Shown: positions 1-7,339, counted from the first letter of the stretch. The stretch: 25,725 bases of DNA from an uncultured Candidatus Peregrinibacteria bacterium (GCA_937127165.1 CAKZLR010000023.1:1-25725), one strand, 5' to 3'. Numbers and translations are program-made. The notes: a model not told the origin generated them from the sequence alone.

Positions 1-87
1 ATTTTTAAACTCACTGGCACTTATAGTTTTTATGTCTTGTTGGATGATATTTCTTGAATTGGTGTTATTGTTATTAATTGAAAACAT
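1..87 (-). CDS. Partial N-terminus, possibly Phd/YefM-type antitoxin
   Basis: Reading leftward from an ATG at 87-85, 29 codons stay open to the window edge. The peptide starts MFSINNNN and contains DIKTISASEFKN. TISASEF-(K/R)-N is typical of the first strand and helix of Phd/YefM antitoxins, which bind DNA and neutralise a partner toxin, often RelE/ParE or PIN. The toxin gene, if any, lies outside the window. The asparagine-rich lead before the motif is unusual for the family. The ATG lies inside one copy of a 15-bp direct repeat (80-94 and 96-110). Only the motif supports the call; it could be another small regulator or chance. Confidence 0.42.
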   Translation of the reverse strand, partial: MFSINNNNTNSRNIIQQDIKTISASEFKN

Positions 88-110
88 AATTACTAGAAAA
101 CATAATTACT
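80..110. repeat. 15-bp direct repeat
   Basis: GAAAACATAATTACT occurs at 80-94 and again at 96-110, separated by one base. Each copy carries a minus-strand ATG (85-87 and 101-103). Only the inner copy opens into the frame that runs to the window edge; the outer one stops after nine codons. Confidence 0.85.
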
Positions 111-489
111 GTGTACAGTATACAACACTATAACTATATAACTAGTATAGATATTTTTATGATTAAAATTGCCTTTAATTTCTTCAGTTTGTCAAACACA
201 CTAATATTCAGTGATACAAAAGTACAAAATTTAAAAAATGTCTAGTTCTTTTTTCTTCACCTAATTAGTTTTTGTTTTAAAAACCTTTTGTATGTAGGAA
301 AATTCTACAAAAGAATTTCAACTTTGATATTTTTCATAAAAAATTCTTAAATAGATAAATAAGATAAATATTTGTTTTAAAGCTTGTATATAAGCTTTAT
401 AGCTATTTAGATATTTTTAAAATTTGACAACTTTAAAAAAGGTGCAGTACAAATTATTTTTTTTACAAAAATAAAAATGTTTGTTGCAC
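111..489. other. AT-rich non-coding stretch with one hairpin
   Basis: I see no gene here. It holds an inverted repeat AAAGCTT-N6-AAGCTTT at 379-398 and a weak promoter candidate for the next gene (TTGACA at 424-429, TACAAA at 448-453, spacing 18). Confidence 0.55.
424..453 (+). promoter_or_regulatory. Candidate promoter of the WxL-like gene
   Basis: TTGACA at 424-429 and TACAAA at 448-453, 18 bases apart, 37 bases before the ATG at 490. The -35 is perfect and the -10 matches four of six positions. There is no clear ribosome binding site before the ATG. Confidence 0.4.
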
Positions 490-1164
490 ATGTCTGTAAA
501 AAATATTGTGAGCAAAATTGCTACCCTAAGTTCGGTAGCTGCACAAGGCTTTGTTTCTTTTGCTGGCGTTACCAATGCATTAGCCTAAAGTGATACCGAA
601 AATATAGTCGTTACGGTACTGCCAGGTGTCCTTTCGGTAAGTGTCAACGACTGTGTTATGACAGTAAACGAAGACGGCGTAACCTCTCCTACAGTTTCGG
701 CAACTGATCAAAATGTAAGTTGTACAACTTTGGCTCGGTTTAGCGACCTTCGTGGTATTTCCACTGTTGGTTGGAATGTAACTGCCACAATGACTAACTT
801 TCAAGGAGCAACCGATCAGACTATCCTAGGTTTATGTAGAAACAGAATAAATCCAGCTACTGGAGAACAAATAGGTGTTGACTGTAATCAAGTTTCTGAT
901 TTTAATCTCACCCCCGGTCCTATGCAAAGAGTTTCCGGTCAGCCAGTTAACCAAAATCTGGACGATGTAACCACATTACAAAAGGCATTAGGTATAACTA
1001 ATTTAACTGCTACCGAAACCAATAATCCACCCTTTCAGTTAGGTGGTTACACTGCTGGTGGGGGTGAAGGTGCTTATCAAAAACAATTAACTTTGGTGCA
1101 AACCCTACCTGCCTACACCAGAGCTCAGGCTTATAATGCTACTTTAACTTTAACCATAGCATAA
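490..1164 (+). pseudogene. WxL-like secreted surface protein, interrupted by an in-frame TAA
   Basis: From the ATG at 490 the frame encodes a classic signal peptide: a short basic start (MSVKNIVSKIA), a hydrophobic core, and an A-L-A cleavage site at codons 30-32. Codon 33 is TAA (586-588). The same frame then stays open to the TAA at 1162-1164, about 191 codons. The mature part resembles a WxL-type cell-surface domain: FSDLRG followed by GWNVTA in the middle and a YNATLTLTIA end, the usual last beta strand. A single C-to-T change (CAA to TAA) would give a perfect cleavage context, ALA followed by Q. The next ATG (658) would give a product without a signal peptide. Probably a recent nonsense mutation or a sequence error; suppression cannot be excluded. 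The family call rests on motifs only. Confidence 0.6.
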
Positions 1165-1188
1165 TTAGTAATCAAGCAAAACCGAATC

Positions 1189-1213
1189 GCCCCTATTTTT
1201 TAGGGGCTTTTTA
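1189..1213 (+). terminator. Rho-independent terminator
   Basis: GCCCCTA, a five-base T loop, TAGGGGC (1189-1207), then a T run. It ends the WxL-like transcription unit 25 bases after its stop codon. Confidence 0.85.
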
Positions 1214-1276
1214 TTAGGTAATTGATTAATTAATCAACCTTCTTTTTAATCAAAAAAATTACTAACTTTAAACTAG

Positions 1277-1672
1277 TCAAAAAATATCTAAACAACTAGT
1301 TTTTAGAATCTTTTCCGCCAAATCTATGTCTCTCTGAATTTGTGCTACCAGTTCTTGAGTACTTTTAAATTTTTGTATATCTCTAATCTTTTGGACCAAA
1401 AAAACTACAATCTCTTGATCATAAATTTGTCTTGCAAAATCAAAAATATAAGTTTCTATTTTAAGTTCGTTTTGACCAAAAGTTATAGCCGATCCAACAT
1501 TGCTTATAGATTCGTATAATCTATTATCAAAAAGTACATAACTAGCATAAACACCCAATTCAACTTCCTCTACATAGTCCAAATTGACTGTTGGAAAACC
1601 TAAATCCTTTCCTCTATGGCTACCTGGCTTAACCTTTCCATTTATTTTATATAAAAAATTAAACTCAGTCAT
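1277..1672 (-). CDS. Stand-alone riboflavin kinase
   Basis: Phosphorylates riboflavin to FMN with ATP in the cytoplasm. The 131 residues cover just the flavokinase domain that forms the C-terminal half of bifunctional RibF. Visible motifs: GKVKPGSHRGKDLGFPTVNL (residues about 12-31), with the ATP/Mg-binding PTxN, and SNVG-AITFG with ELKIETYIFDF further on, the family's central beta strands. The FAD-synthetase (nucleotidyltransferase) half is absent, so this enzyme should make FMN but not FAD. It starts one base after the stop of the upstream exonuclease gene, so the two are probably co-transcribed and translationally linked. Which residue is the catalytic glutamate is less certain; the IETYIFDF glutamate fits. 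Confidence 0.88.
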   Translation of the reverse strand: MTEFNFLYKINGKVKPGSHRGKDLGFPTVNLDYVEEVELGVYASYVLFDNRLYESISNVGSAITFGQNELKIETYIFDFARQIYDQEIVVFLVQKIRDIQKFKSTQELVAQIQRDIDLAEKILKTSCLDIF

Positions 1673-1673
1673 A

Positions 1674-2270
1674 TCAGGTGATTTTTATCATTTTGACCAG
1701 CTTTATCAACACCTCTCTAGTAGCTAGCACGTCACCCATAGCATCGTGCGATTGATAATTTTTTGTTTTTAGAACTTCTTTCACCCCGCCTGGCTTAGAT
1801 AAACTAACCACAGGAAAAACAGGCTTTTTACCAGATTCAGTACATTTAAGGTTAATAATATTTACTAATACCTTAGTATCTATAAAATTATTACCTATTT
1901 TTTGGTGAAGTTGTTTGCCAATTTCTCCTGTTTGCCTACACAACTCAACTAACATAGCATAGTCAAATGGATAAAACTGGCCAATCATCACAGGCTCATT
2001 AACAAAGTTTTTTTCTAAAAAATTGAACAGTTGAGTAGCTACTTGAAGATAACTGATTCCTTTTTTGATACGTTCCAAAGTAAATCCGTTAATTTCTAAG
2101 GCTTCCTGTTCCACAACCACAGATTCTGGAGGACACACATCCACACAAAAATTATCTAAAATCTGAAATTTCCGGTCTAAAGCAGCACAAGCAACTTGGA
2201 TCAAACCATGTCTACCGGGAATTAAACCAGTAGCCTCGGTATCAATAACAAGATATATGGCTGAAGACAT
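1674..2270 (-). CDS. DEDDh-family 3'-5' exonuclease (DnaQ-like)
   Basis: A cytoplasmic exonuclease of the RNase T/DnaQ fold, 198 residues. All catalytic residues are present: Asp10 and Glu12 in VIDTEATG, Asp103 in GQFYPFDY, and His175 and Asp180 in SHDAMGD, which makes it DEDDh type. The HDAMGDVLAT block is the classic ExoIII motif. It is a single domain with no helicase or polymerase fusion, so it could act as a proofreading subunit, an oligoribonuclease-like nuclease or a repair nuclease; the sequence does not decide. It ends in TGA (1674-1676), one base before the riboflavin kinase ATG, so the pair forms a tight two-gene unit read leftward. Confidence 0.85.
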   Translation of the reverse strand: MSSAIYLVIDTEATGLIPGRHGLIQVACAALDRKFQILDNFCVDVCPPESVVVEQEALEINGFTLERIKKGISYLQVATQLFNFLEKNFVNEPVMIGQFYPFDYAMLVELCRQTGEIGKQLHQKIGNNFIDTKVLVNIINLKCTESGKKPVFPVVSLSKPGGVKEVLKTKNYQSHDAMGDVLATREVLIKLVKMIKIT

Positions 2271-2609
2271 TTTTGCTAGTTTTTATTGTTTATTTATAAT
2301 TAAGTTAACCTTAATAGTTGACTGTCAGTTTTAAATTAAAAAACGAAGTTTTGGTCAATACGAATCAAATAAATTTGATAAATTATAGAACAATTTAATT
2401 ACTTCAACTTCAAAAACCTTTAATAGTTCAAGTTTTGACTTTTGATTTGACTTTTGTTAATTTTTAATTAAATCTACCCTTGTAGTTTTACTACTTTATA
2501 AAGTTTACTACTTTCTAAGTATTTAAATTGAGTTTAAAATTAAGCTTAAATAAAAAATGGTAAAATTTAAAAAATATCTAACTTTCTAAGTTGTTTAAGT
2601 AAGTTATTT
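2271..2609. other. Divergent AT-rich spacer
   Basis: Lies between the exonuclease (-) and the one-TM protein (+). I find no ORF and no strong promoter pair. Two closely spaced TTGACTTTTG-like stretches occur around 2436-2460 and may serve as -35 elements. Confidence 0.4.
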
Positions 2610-2951
2610 ATGACAAAAAAACAAACTTACTGGTTTATCTCGGTAATTATACTGTTCGTGATATTCATATTTGTTTTTCCACAAGTTCTAAAAATTTTGG
2701 GGAATAGTAAGAATTACCAAAACAATCCATCAATGCAAAAAAATGACGAAAATGAGAAAAATTTGATAGAAGGAAATAAAAAGGAAAAAAATGACAACAA
2801 AAATCAACTAGAATCAGAAGAGCTAATAGAAATAAAGGATGACGAACAGGTACCTCCTAATTTACCAGAATTTAAAGAAGATAGTCAAATAAACCAGAAT
2901 AGGGGTAGTTATGACGATATGAAAGATGCCTACTCAAGAGATATAATTTAA
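2610..2951 (+). CDS. Single-pass membrane protein with acidic, Asn/Lys-rich tail
   Basis: 113 residues, no recognised family. Residues about 7-27 form one hydrophobic helix (YWFISVIILFVIFIFVFPQV). The rest is low-complexity, rich in N, K, E and D, and probably disordered. With two lysines right at the start, the N terminus is likely inside and the tail outside. No cysteine lipobox is visible. It stands alone between a divergent exonuclease and a convergent ACT-domain gene. Composition matches its surroundings. It may be a fast-evolving lineage-specific envelope protein. Confidence 0.6.
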   Translation: MTKKQTYWFISVIILFVIFIFVFPQVLKILGNSKNYQNNPSMQKNDENEKNLIEGNKKEKNDNKNQLESEELIEIKDDEQVPPNLPEFKEDSQINQNRGSYDDMKDAYSRDII

Positions 2952-2997
2952 ACTAATTGTGATATTAAAATTTAACCCGACTGTTTTTTCCAAGTTC

Positions 2998-3642
2998 TTA
3001 TAAACACTCTTTTAAAGCTACAAAGGCTTTGTCTAGTTTGTCTTCAGCAACAATTATAGTTAATTCTCTGTAAGTAGAAATAATTTCAATCATATTGATA
3101 CCCTTATTAGCAATTATTTTGAATAAAGAATAATAAACCCCATTTATATTTACAGTTTTACTAGATAGTTTTAAAGTAATAGACCCAACTTCATCAAAAC
3201 TATGAATTAATTTTTCTTTTTTTAGAATTTGTCTGATTTCTTGACTGATACTTTGATTGCAAACGATAGTCGTCTCCACACTGCCACGACTAAAATTGAC
3301 AAACACATCTTTACGATGAGAATATTTTTCTAAGATAATTTTTAAATTAGTAAATAAGCTATCCAAATTTTCAAAAGTCATCACAGTCAAACCTGATCTA
3401 ACCATTAGATCTTCTATAAATTCACTTACATCCAGATATCCTCTAGATTGTAGACTAGGTACTAGTCTTTTAAGAGACATTACAATTGAACCAACAGAGA
3501 CAGTTTTGGAAAGCCTTGTCTCTATTTCTGGTTTTATTTTTCTAGCATAACTAGATAAATTAATCAGGTTTTGTACAATCAAATCCTCAATAAACGGATT
3601 TTCCTGAATTATTTTTTCCACTTCTTGTTTAACAGAAAGCAT
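2998..3642 (-). CDS. ACT-domain protein, possible amino-acid-responsive regulator
   Basis: 214 residues. The C-terminal part (about 168-214) reads as an ACT domain: NGVYYSLFKIIANKGINMIE followed by STYRELTIIVAEDKLDKAF, the beta-alpha-beta pattern with the ligand-loop glycine, similar to aspartate-kinase-type ACT units. A preceding segment (about 112-165) may be a second, weaker ACT-like unit. The N-terminal 65 residues are helical, with a pattern like a winged-helix region (ENPFIEDLIVQNLINLSSYAR, then SVGSIVMSLKRL). This resembles predicted ACT-domain regulators of amino-acid metabolism in archaea and small bacteria, but no kinase domain is present. It is divergent from the gene at 3762. Ligand and target are unknown. 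Confidence 0.6.
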   Translation of the reverse strand: MLSVKQEVEKIIQENPFIEDLIVQNLINLSSYARKIKPEIETRLSKTVSVGSIVMSLKRLVPSLQSRGYLDVSEFIEDLMVRSGLTVMTFENLDSLFTNLKIILEKYSHRKDVFVNFSRGSVETTIVCNQSISQEIRQILKKEKLIHSFDEVGSITLKLSSKTVNINGVYYSLFKIIANKGINMIEIISTYRELTIIVAEDKLDKAFVALKECL

Positions 3643-3689
3643 ATAAAATTTTGTTTTAAGTGTTTACTAAATGTTATAAACATAACAAA

Positions 3690-3711
3690 AGTAAAATATT
3701 TTTATTTTACT
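3690..3711. repeat. 9-bp inverted repeat in divergent spacer
   Basis: AGTAAAATA at 3690-3698, a four-T loop, TATTTTACT at 3703-3711. It is perfect and lies between the ACT-domain gene (-) and the membrane-protein gene (+), so it could be an operator or an RNA hairpin. Confidence 0.7.
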
Positions 3712-3719
3712 AAAAAAGG

Positions 3720-3744
3720 CAAATCTAGACAAGATTTGTTTTTT
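3720..3744 (+). terminator. Terminator-like hairpin in the leader of the 3762 gene (possible attenuator)
   Basis: CAAATCT, loop AGACA, AGATTTG (3720-3738), then six Ts (3739-3744). This is an intrinsic-terminator shape with a weak 7-bp, AT-rich stem. It sits 17 bases before the ATG at 3762. No plus-strand gene precedes it, because the left neighbour reads the other way, so its likely role is premature termination of the 3762 transcript. Confidence 0.55.
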
Positions 3745-3761
3745 GGTTAAATTAACTAACT

Positions 3762-4502
3762 ATGTTAGATAAACACATTCGCATTATAATCTCCATTGTT
3801 TTACTGTTTTTATCTTTAGGTTTTGTTTTTTGGTATATTTACACTTTAGATAAAGCTGAAAATAGCTATTATGCTCACCTGTCTGCAGTTTTTGTAGAAA
3901 TTGCTATTAGTATTACCATGATTGAGCTATTTTTTGAATATAGTCGTAAACAAGAAACTTTTAAAATTTATTCTCTTGCCAGAAGTTACATTTTTGAAAG
4001 AGTGTTCAACTCCCTGAACAGGTTCATCATTCAAAATCAAGATGATTATATTTACATCGATAAAATTGGACACTATCCGTCTTTTCATAGATATATGAAA
4101 AAAAACAAAGTTCTTGGTAGAATATCGGAAGAAATTTTAGGAAAACTTAGTGATGAATGCTTAATTAAAATGGCAGAGGTGATTCAAACAGATTTTGAAA
4201 AAATAGAAAAAAGCTCTCATGCTCATATCATAGAATTAAATGAAGATTTATTTGTATCAATTTTTAGATTTGTTGATAGTTGTGATCAAATAACCAAAAT
4301 TGAGTTGAATGAAGAAAATAAAAAATTCATAATTAATTCTGTTCGTCATAATATAAAAATCCCCAACTATGACTTAAGTTGGAGAGATATTTATCTTAAA
4401 ATAATCTTTAGCTGGCTTTATATTATTAATAACTTTATCTATTTTTCCAACAAAGACAGCGATTTACTCAGGTTTCAATTTAAATCTCTTAAAAACCAAT
4501 AA
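3762..4502 (+). CDS. Two-TM membrane protein of unknown function
   Basis: 246 residues, family not recognised. Two hydrophobic helices lie at about 8-28 and 38-58, separated by a short polar loop (DKAENSYYAH). A charged helical domain of about 185 residues then follows, probably cytoplasmic, rich in aromatic residues and isoleucine. There are no enzyme motifs or metal-binding clusters. A two-TM hairpin plus cytoplasmic helices recalls small membrane-bound sensors or stress proteins, but that is only shape. Its stop is 30 bases before the delta'-like gene, so the two may form one transcription unit. The terminator-like hairpin at 3720-3744 may control both. Confidence 0.6.
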   Translation: MLDKHIRIIISIVLLFLSLGFVFWYIYTLDKAENSYYAHLSAVFVEIAISITMIELFFEYSRKQETFKIYSLARSYIFERVFNSLNRFIIQNQDDYIYIDKIGHYPSFHRYMKKNKVLGRISEEILGKLSDECLIKMAEVIQTDFEKIEKSSHAHIIELNEDLFVSIFRFVDSCDQITKIELNEENKKFIINSVRHNIKIPNYDLSWRDIYLKIIFSWLYIINNFIYFSNKDSDLLRFQFKSLKNQ

Positions 4503-4532
4503 TTTTAAATTTATACTCAGCTCTTATACCAA

Positions 4533-5264
4533 ATGTCGCAATCTCATATTATCCTTACTCAGACTTTCGTGCAAACAAATTTACTTCAAAAATTGGTAGC
4601 TAGGTCTTATTTTGCCACCCTAAAAACTCAATTTGCGAATTTACTATATACTTCAGATACAAAGGTAGAATTAGATAAATTATGGTACAAACTACTTGCT
4701 CAAGGTTTAGTTTTACAACCTAATTTAAGCGCTAAAAAAGACTTTACTGAAATTCTGCTTAGTTTTTATACTCATTACAGTCAACCAACCTTGCTTTTTT
4801 TAGGTAATTTGAGTAGTTTTTCTCTACAAATGCAAGAGGGAATGCTTAAATTATTGGAAGAACCACCAAAAAACTTACAAATTATTTTATTTGCCCAAAA
4901 CCGCTCAAACATTTTACCTACAATCGCTTCTAGGTGCTGGTTTCATAATCTTAAAAGTGATTTAGTTATCAAAATACTGGATCAAAATCTGCTCGCTCAA
5001 ACTCAAAAAAAACTACCACCTGTCTTAGATTTTTGCAGGTCTCTTTTGAGCGATAAGAAAGTATCTGTTCCAGACTTAAAAATAGTCGAAAGAGAAGAGT
5101 TAAACTTCTGGTTATGGCAAGTACAGTTTTATTTAGAGAATTTTTATAAACAACAACCTGACTCGAAATACTTTAACAAATTAACTAAAATAATAGAAGC
5201 AAGAAAACTAAATGAACAAAATCTGCAAAAAAAATTTATATTTGGCTGGCTAAATTTAACCTAA
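4533..5264 (+). CDS. DNA polymerase III delta'-like clamp-loader subunit
   Basis: 243 residues. The recognisable core is the delta'/AAA+ lid region: LFLGNLSSFSLQMQEGMLKL then LEEPP (107-112), a ...ILFAQ strand, and NILPTIASRC (127-135). These match the sensor-1 and SRC-finger region of HolB/DnaX-type proteins (LLKTLEEPP...LLPTIRSRC). No Walker A is seen in the shortened N terminus, which fits delta', a subunit that does not bind ATP. Family members are usually over 300 residues, so the C-terminal collar domain is reduced. Expected role: loading the sliding clamp together with DnaX and HolA. Two tandem terminator hairpins follow at once. Confidence 0.75.
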   Translation: MSQSHIILTQTFVQTNLLQKLVARSYFATLKTQFANLLYTSDTKVELDKLWYKLLAQGLVLQPNLSAKKDFTEILLSFYTHYSQPTLLFLGNLSSFSLQMQEGMLKLLEEPPKNLQIILFAQNRSNILPTIASRCWFHNLKSDLVIKILDQNLLAQTQKKLPPVLDFCRSLLSDKKVSVPDLKIVEREELNFWLWQVQFYLENFYKQQPDSKYFNKLTKIIEARKLNEQNLQKKFIFGWLNLT

Positions 5265-5276
5265 AAAATTGACAAA

Positions 5277-5333
5277 AGACTTGACAGAAGTCTGAATATT
5301 TTTCTGACTTCGACAGAAGTCTAAGTTTTTTTA
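5277..5333 (+). terminator. Tandem terminator hairpins built from a repeated unit
   Basis: Hairpin 1: AGACTT-GACAG-AAGTCT at 5277-5293, then a T-rich stretch. Hairpin 2: GACTTC-GACA-GAAGTC at 5306-5321, then a run of seven Ts. Both share the core GACAGAAGTCT, as if one terminator had been duplicated. A further near-palindrome, GTCTAAATTAGAC, lies at 5368-5380. Confidence 0.75.
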
Positions 5334-5402
5334 GACGTTGGTACGTGGTGTGTTCTGCACTGGTTTAGTCTAAATTAGACCGCTAATTAGTGGGAACAGA
5401 AA

Positions 5403-7010
5403 GTGTTTTTATCCAAAGTCAAATTATTTCTAGTTATGCTTGATAATAACAACATGGGTAACTTTAATCAGCAAAGGCTAAACACGCCAAATCTGAATTC
5501 AGATATACCAAATCCAAATGTACTGAATGGTATGTATATGCAACAGAACGTGCAAAATTTACCACCTGTGAATAATCAATCAAAAAGCAAAAAACCGCTT
5601 ATTATAGCATGGGTTATAGCAGGGGTTGCTGTAAGTGCTGTAGTTCTTATAGGTCTATTTTCAGTTTTTGTTCCTGTGTTCGGCCAAACGTTGGCTGCTA
5701 GAACTATGGACGCTATGGGCTTCCATGGAGTAGCTATGAAACTGGATGCAATTACTCAAAAAGATAAAACAATGGTGGCTTTGGCTTCTATTAATCCTAA
5801 AAAGCCAGAGACTTGTGGTGATGTTTGGCAATATGTGGATAACTTTTCTCCACCAAGACTGGAGGCTATGCAATTTAAAAACTATATCTCAATAGTTCCA
5901 GTCTATCAAAAATATGCTCAAGACTTTTCCTTCGACATCTACTTGGAGGCTAGAATGAGTATGATTGACGAAAGAGCAATAGCTTTGATGGAAATTAACG
6001 GTAGACTGAATGGTGACAAAATTAACAGCATGCTTGAGGAAATTGAGCCTGGTTCCAGTTCTCCACAATTGGCAGGTAACTTTCAAATATCTGCTATTGG
6101 TGAGGCATATCTAGACACAACTGGAGTGGCTTTTAAGTTATCGAAACTGAATGTTGAAGGAAAGAACTTAAATGTCAAAGATTCATCAGATTCTTGGTAC
6201 AAAAGCGATTTTAATCTTACGAGATTGCAAAAAGAAGGAGTTAGCGAATTACTTGGTGTATTGATGGATTTATCAGAAGCAAGAACAACTGACATGCTTG
6301 AGGAATCAACTGGCAGAACTATTTTGACCAATACCTGCAGAGTGATCGATAAAATCGAGATAAAAGGTCCTCAGAATGTGGAAATTGGTAAAGATAGACA
6401 AAAATTTAATGTTAGACCAGTTGTTTACACTTTAAACCAAGATTTTACCAGAATTCAGCAAGAAATATCTCCAGAAGTATTAAAAGCTGTGGTGAACGAC
6501 CAAAAACTACCTGATTTTATAAAATCCAAGCACCCCGAAGTTGTTAGAATTTCCAAAGCTTTAGGAAAAATAGACAGATCATTCCCAGGTGAAATTGGTG
6601 AAATTACCAAAGCGCAGTTTGATAGGGAGGTTGACTTTTTGTTTGAAAATCTTAAAAAGCAGCTTACAGACGAAAATCTAAAAGATGCATTTTCCAGTGA
6701 TAATGATATGTCAGTTGATCCTGGTTTTGAAGTTATCATCGAACCAATCGAAGTTTTTGCAGATGTCAGCACTGGGTTTGTGGTGGGTACTAGAAGTACA
6801 CACATAATTAAACCTACTGACCGAATTTTGAAAAATATTCCAGAAGGAGAATCTAAAAATTTTATTAAAGAAGGTTTCAAAGTTACCCAAGAGGTATATG
6901 ATATAGCTTATAATCAAGATGTCCCGACAATTGAAGTTATTTCTGGAAGTGTTCGAACAATTGATCAGATGCCAAAAGACTTTAGAAACTTTATGAAAAC
7001 TTTACCTTAA
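5403..7010 (+). CDS. Large membrane-anchored protein of unknown function
   Basis: 535 codons from a GTG at 5403. In-frame ATGs at 5436 and 5454 are equally plausible starts, and none has a clear ribosome binding site. Residues about 18-62 are rich in Asn, Gln and Pro (cytoplasmic, probably disordered), followed by SKSKKP and one strong TM helix at about 65-92. The remaining ~440 residues should face outside. They show alternating strands and no lipobox. Two cysteines, in KPETCGDVW and TNTCRVID, may form a disulfide. I recognise no family. The N/Q/P-rich tail plus one TM plus a large ectodomain is common among surface proteins of Patescibacteria. It is a single-gene unit, bounded by tandem terminators upstream and a hairpin at 7144-7165 downstream. 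Confidence 0.65.
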   Translation: MFLSKVKLFLVMLDNNNMGNFNQQRLNTPNLNSDIPNPNVLNGMYMQQNVQNLPPVNNQSKSKKPLIIAWVIAGVAVSAVVLIGLFSVFVPVFGQTLAARTMDAMGFHGVAMKLDAITQKDKTMVALASINPKKPETCGDVWQYVDNFSPPRLEAMQFKNYISIVPVYQKYAQDFSFDIYLEARMSMIDERAIALMEINGRLNGDKINSMLEEIEPGSSSPQLAGNFQISAIGEAYLDTTGVAFKLSKLNVEGKNLNVKDSSDSWYKSDFNLTRLQKEGVSELLGVLMDLSEARTTDMLEESTGRTILTNTCRVIDKIEIKGPQNVEIGKDRQKFNVRPVVYTLNQDFTRIQQEISPEVLKAVVNDQKLPDFIKSKHPEVVRISKALGKIDRSFPGEIGEITKAQFDREVDFLFENLKKQLTDENLKDAFSSDNDMSVDPGFEVIIEPIEVFADVSTGFVVGTRSTHIIKPTDRILKNIPEGESKNFIKEGFKVTQEVYDIAYNQDVPTIEVISGSVRTIDQMPKDFRNFMKTLP

Positions 7011-7143
7011 ACTAGAAGATATTTTTGCTGCTTTTGAAACATAACCTTGGACCTCAATATAACCAAGGTAATCGAGGTTTTGATATTTATGAAAGATTTG
7101 AAGTTATAGAGTAAATACAAACTTGAAAGATAATTTAGAAGGC

Positions 7144-7165
7144 ACCCCTACCTCCCCGTAGGGGT
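7144..7165 (+). terminator. Terminator-like hairpin after the membrane-anchored protein
   Basis: ACCCCTAC at 7144-7151, loop CTCCCC, GTAGGGGT at 7158-7165. A strong GC-rich 8-bp stem, followed by only a short T-rich tail (TTCTTGTG). Confidence 0.65.
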
Positions 7166-7285
7166 TCTTGTGTAATCTAGAAATCAATCGCAAATAAAAC
7201 TATATATCAAAGATCTCAAACAGCTTGTCTTATTATCCACAAACCAGTCTCAACAACAATTTTTGATTACCTCCAAGTTTAAATC

Positions 7286-7314
7286 TTGACATTAACCAGA
7301 AATTATAATATAGT
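7286..7314 (+). promoter_or_regulatory. Promoter candidate (sigma-70 type)
   Basis: TTGACA at 7286-7291 and TATAGT at 7309-7314 with 17 bases between them; a TATAAT also starts at 7304. Transcription would begin near 7320, just before the start-less ORF at 7340. Confidence 0.6.
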
Positions 7315-7339
7315 AGTACTTAATAATTTTTAACATTAA

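Larger units (their letters stand above)
7011..7339. other. Structured spacer: hairpins and a promoter
   Basis: Contains ACCTTGG (7044-7050) paired with CCAAGGT (7063-7069), overlapped by ACCTC (7051-7055) and GAGGT (7074-7078), so two mutually exclusive stems are possible. It also holds the terminator hairpin at 7144-7165 and the promoter at 7286-7314. No ORF is seen. Confidence 0.5.

Noticed and set aside
520..539. GCTACC...GGTAGC hairpin inside the signal-peptide coding region
   Set aside because: Falls within coding sequence and has no terminator tail; probably incidental.
586..588. Stop-codon reassignment as an explanation for the TAA
   Set aside because: TAA ends many clear genes here and TGA also works as a stop; no known bacterial code reads TAA as sense.
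580..804. Minus-strand 74-residue ORF over the WxL-like gene
   Set aside because: Antisense to a coherent signal peptide plus surface domain; no features of its own.
5661..6917. Four minus-strand ORFs (5661-5873, 5889-6086, 6083-6331, 6455-6917)
   Set aside because: They lie opposite the 535-residue gene, have no family features, and look like shadows of it.
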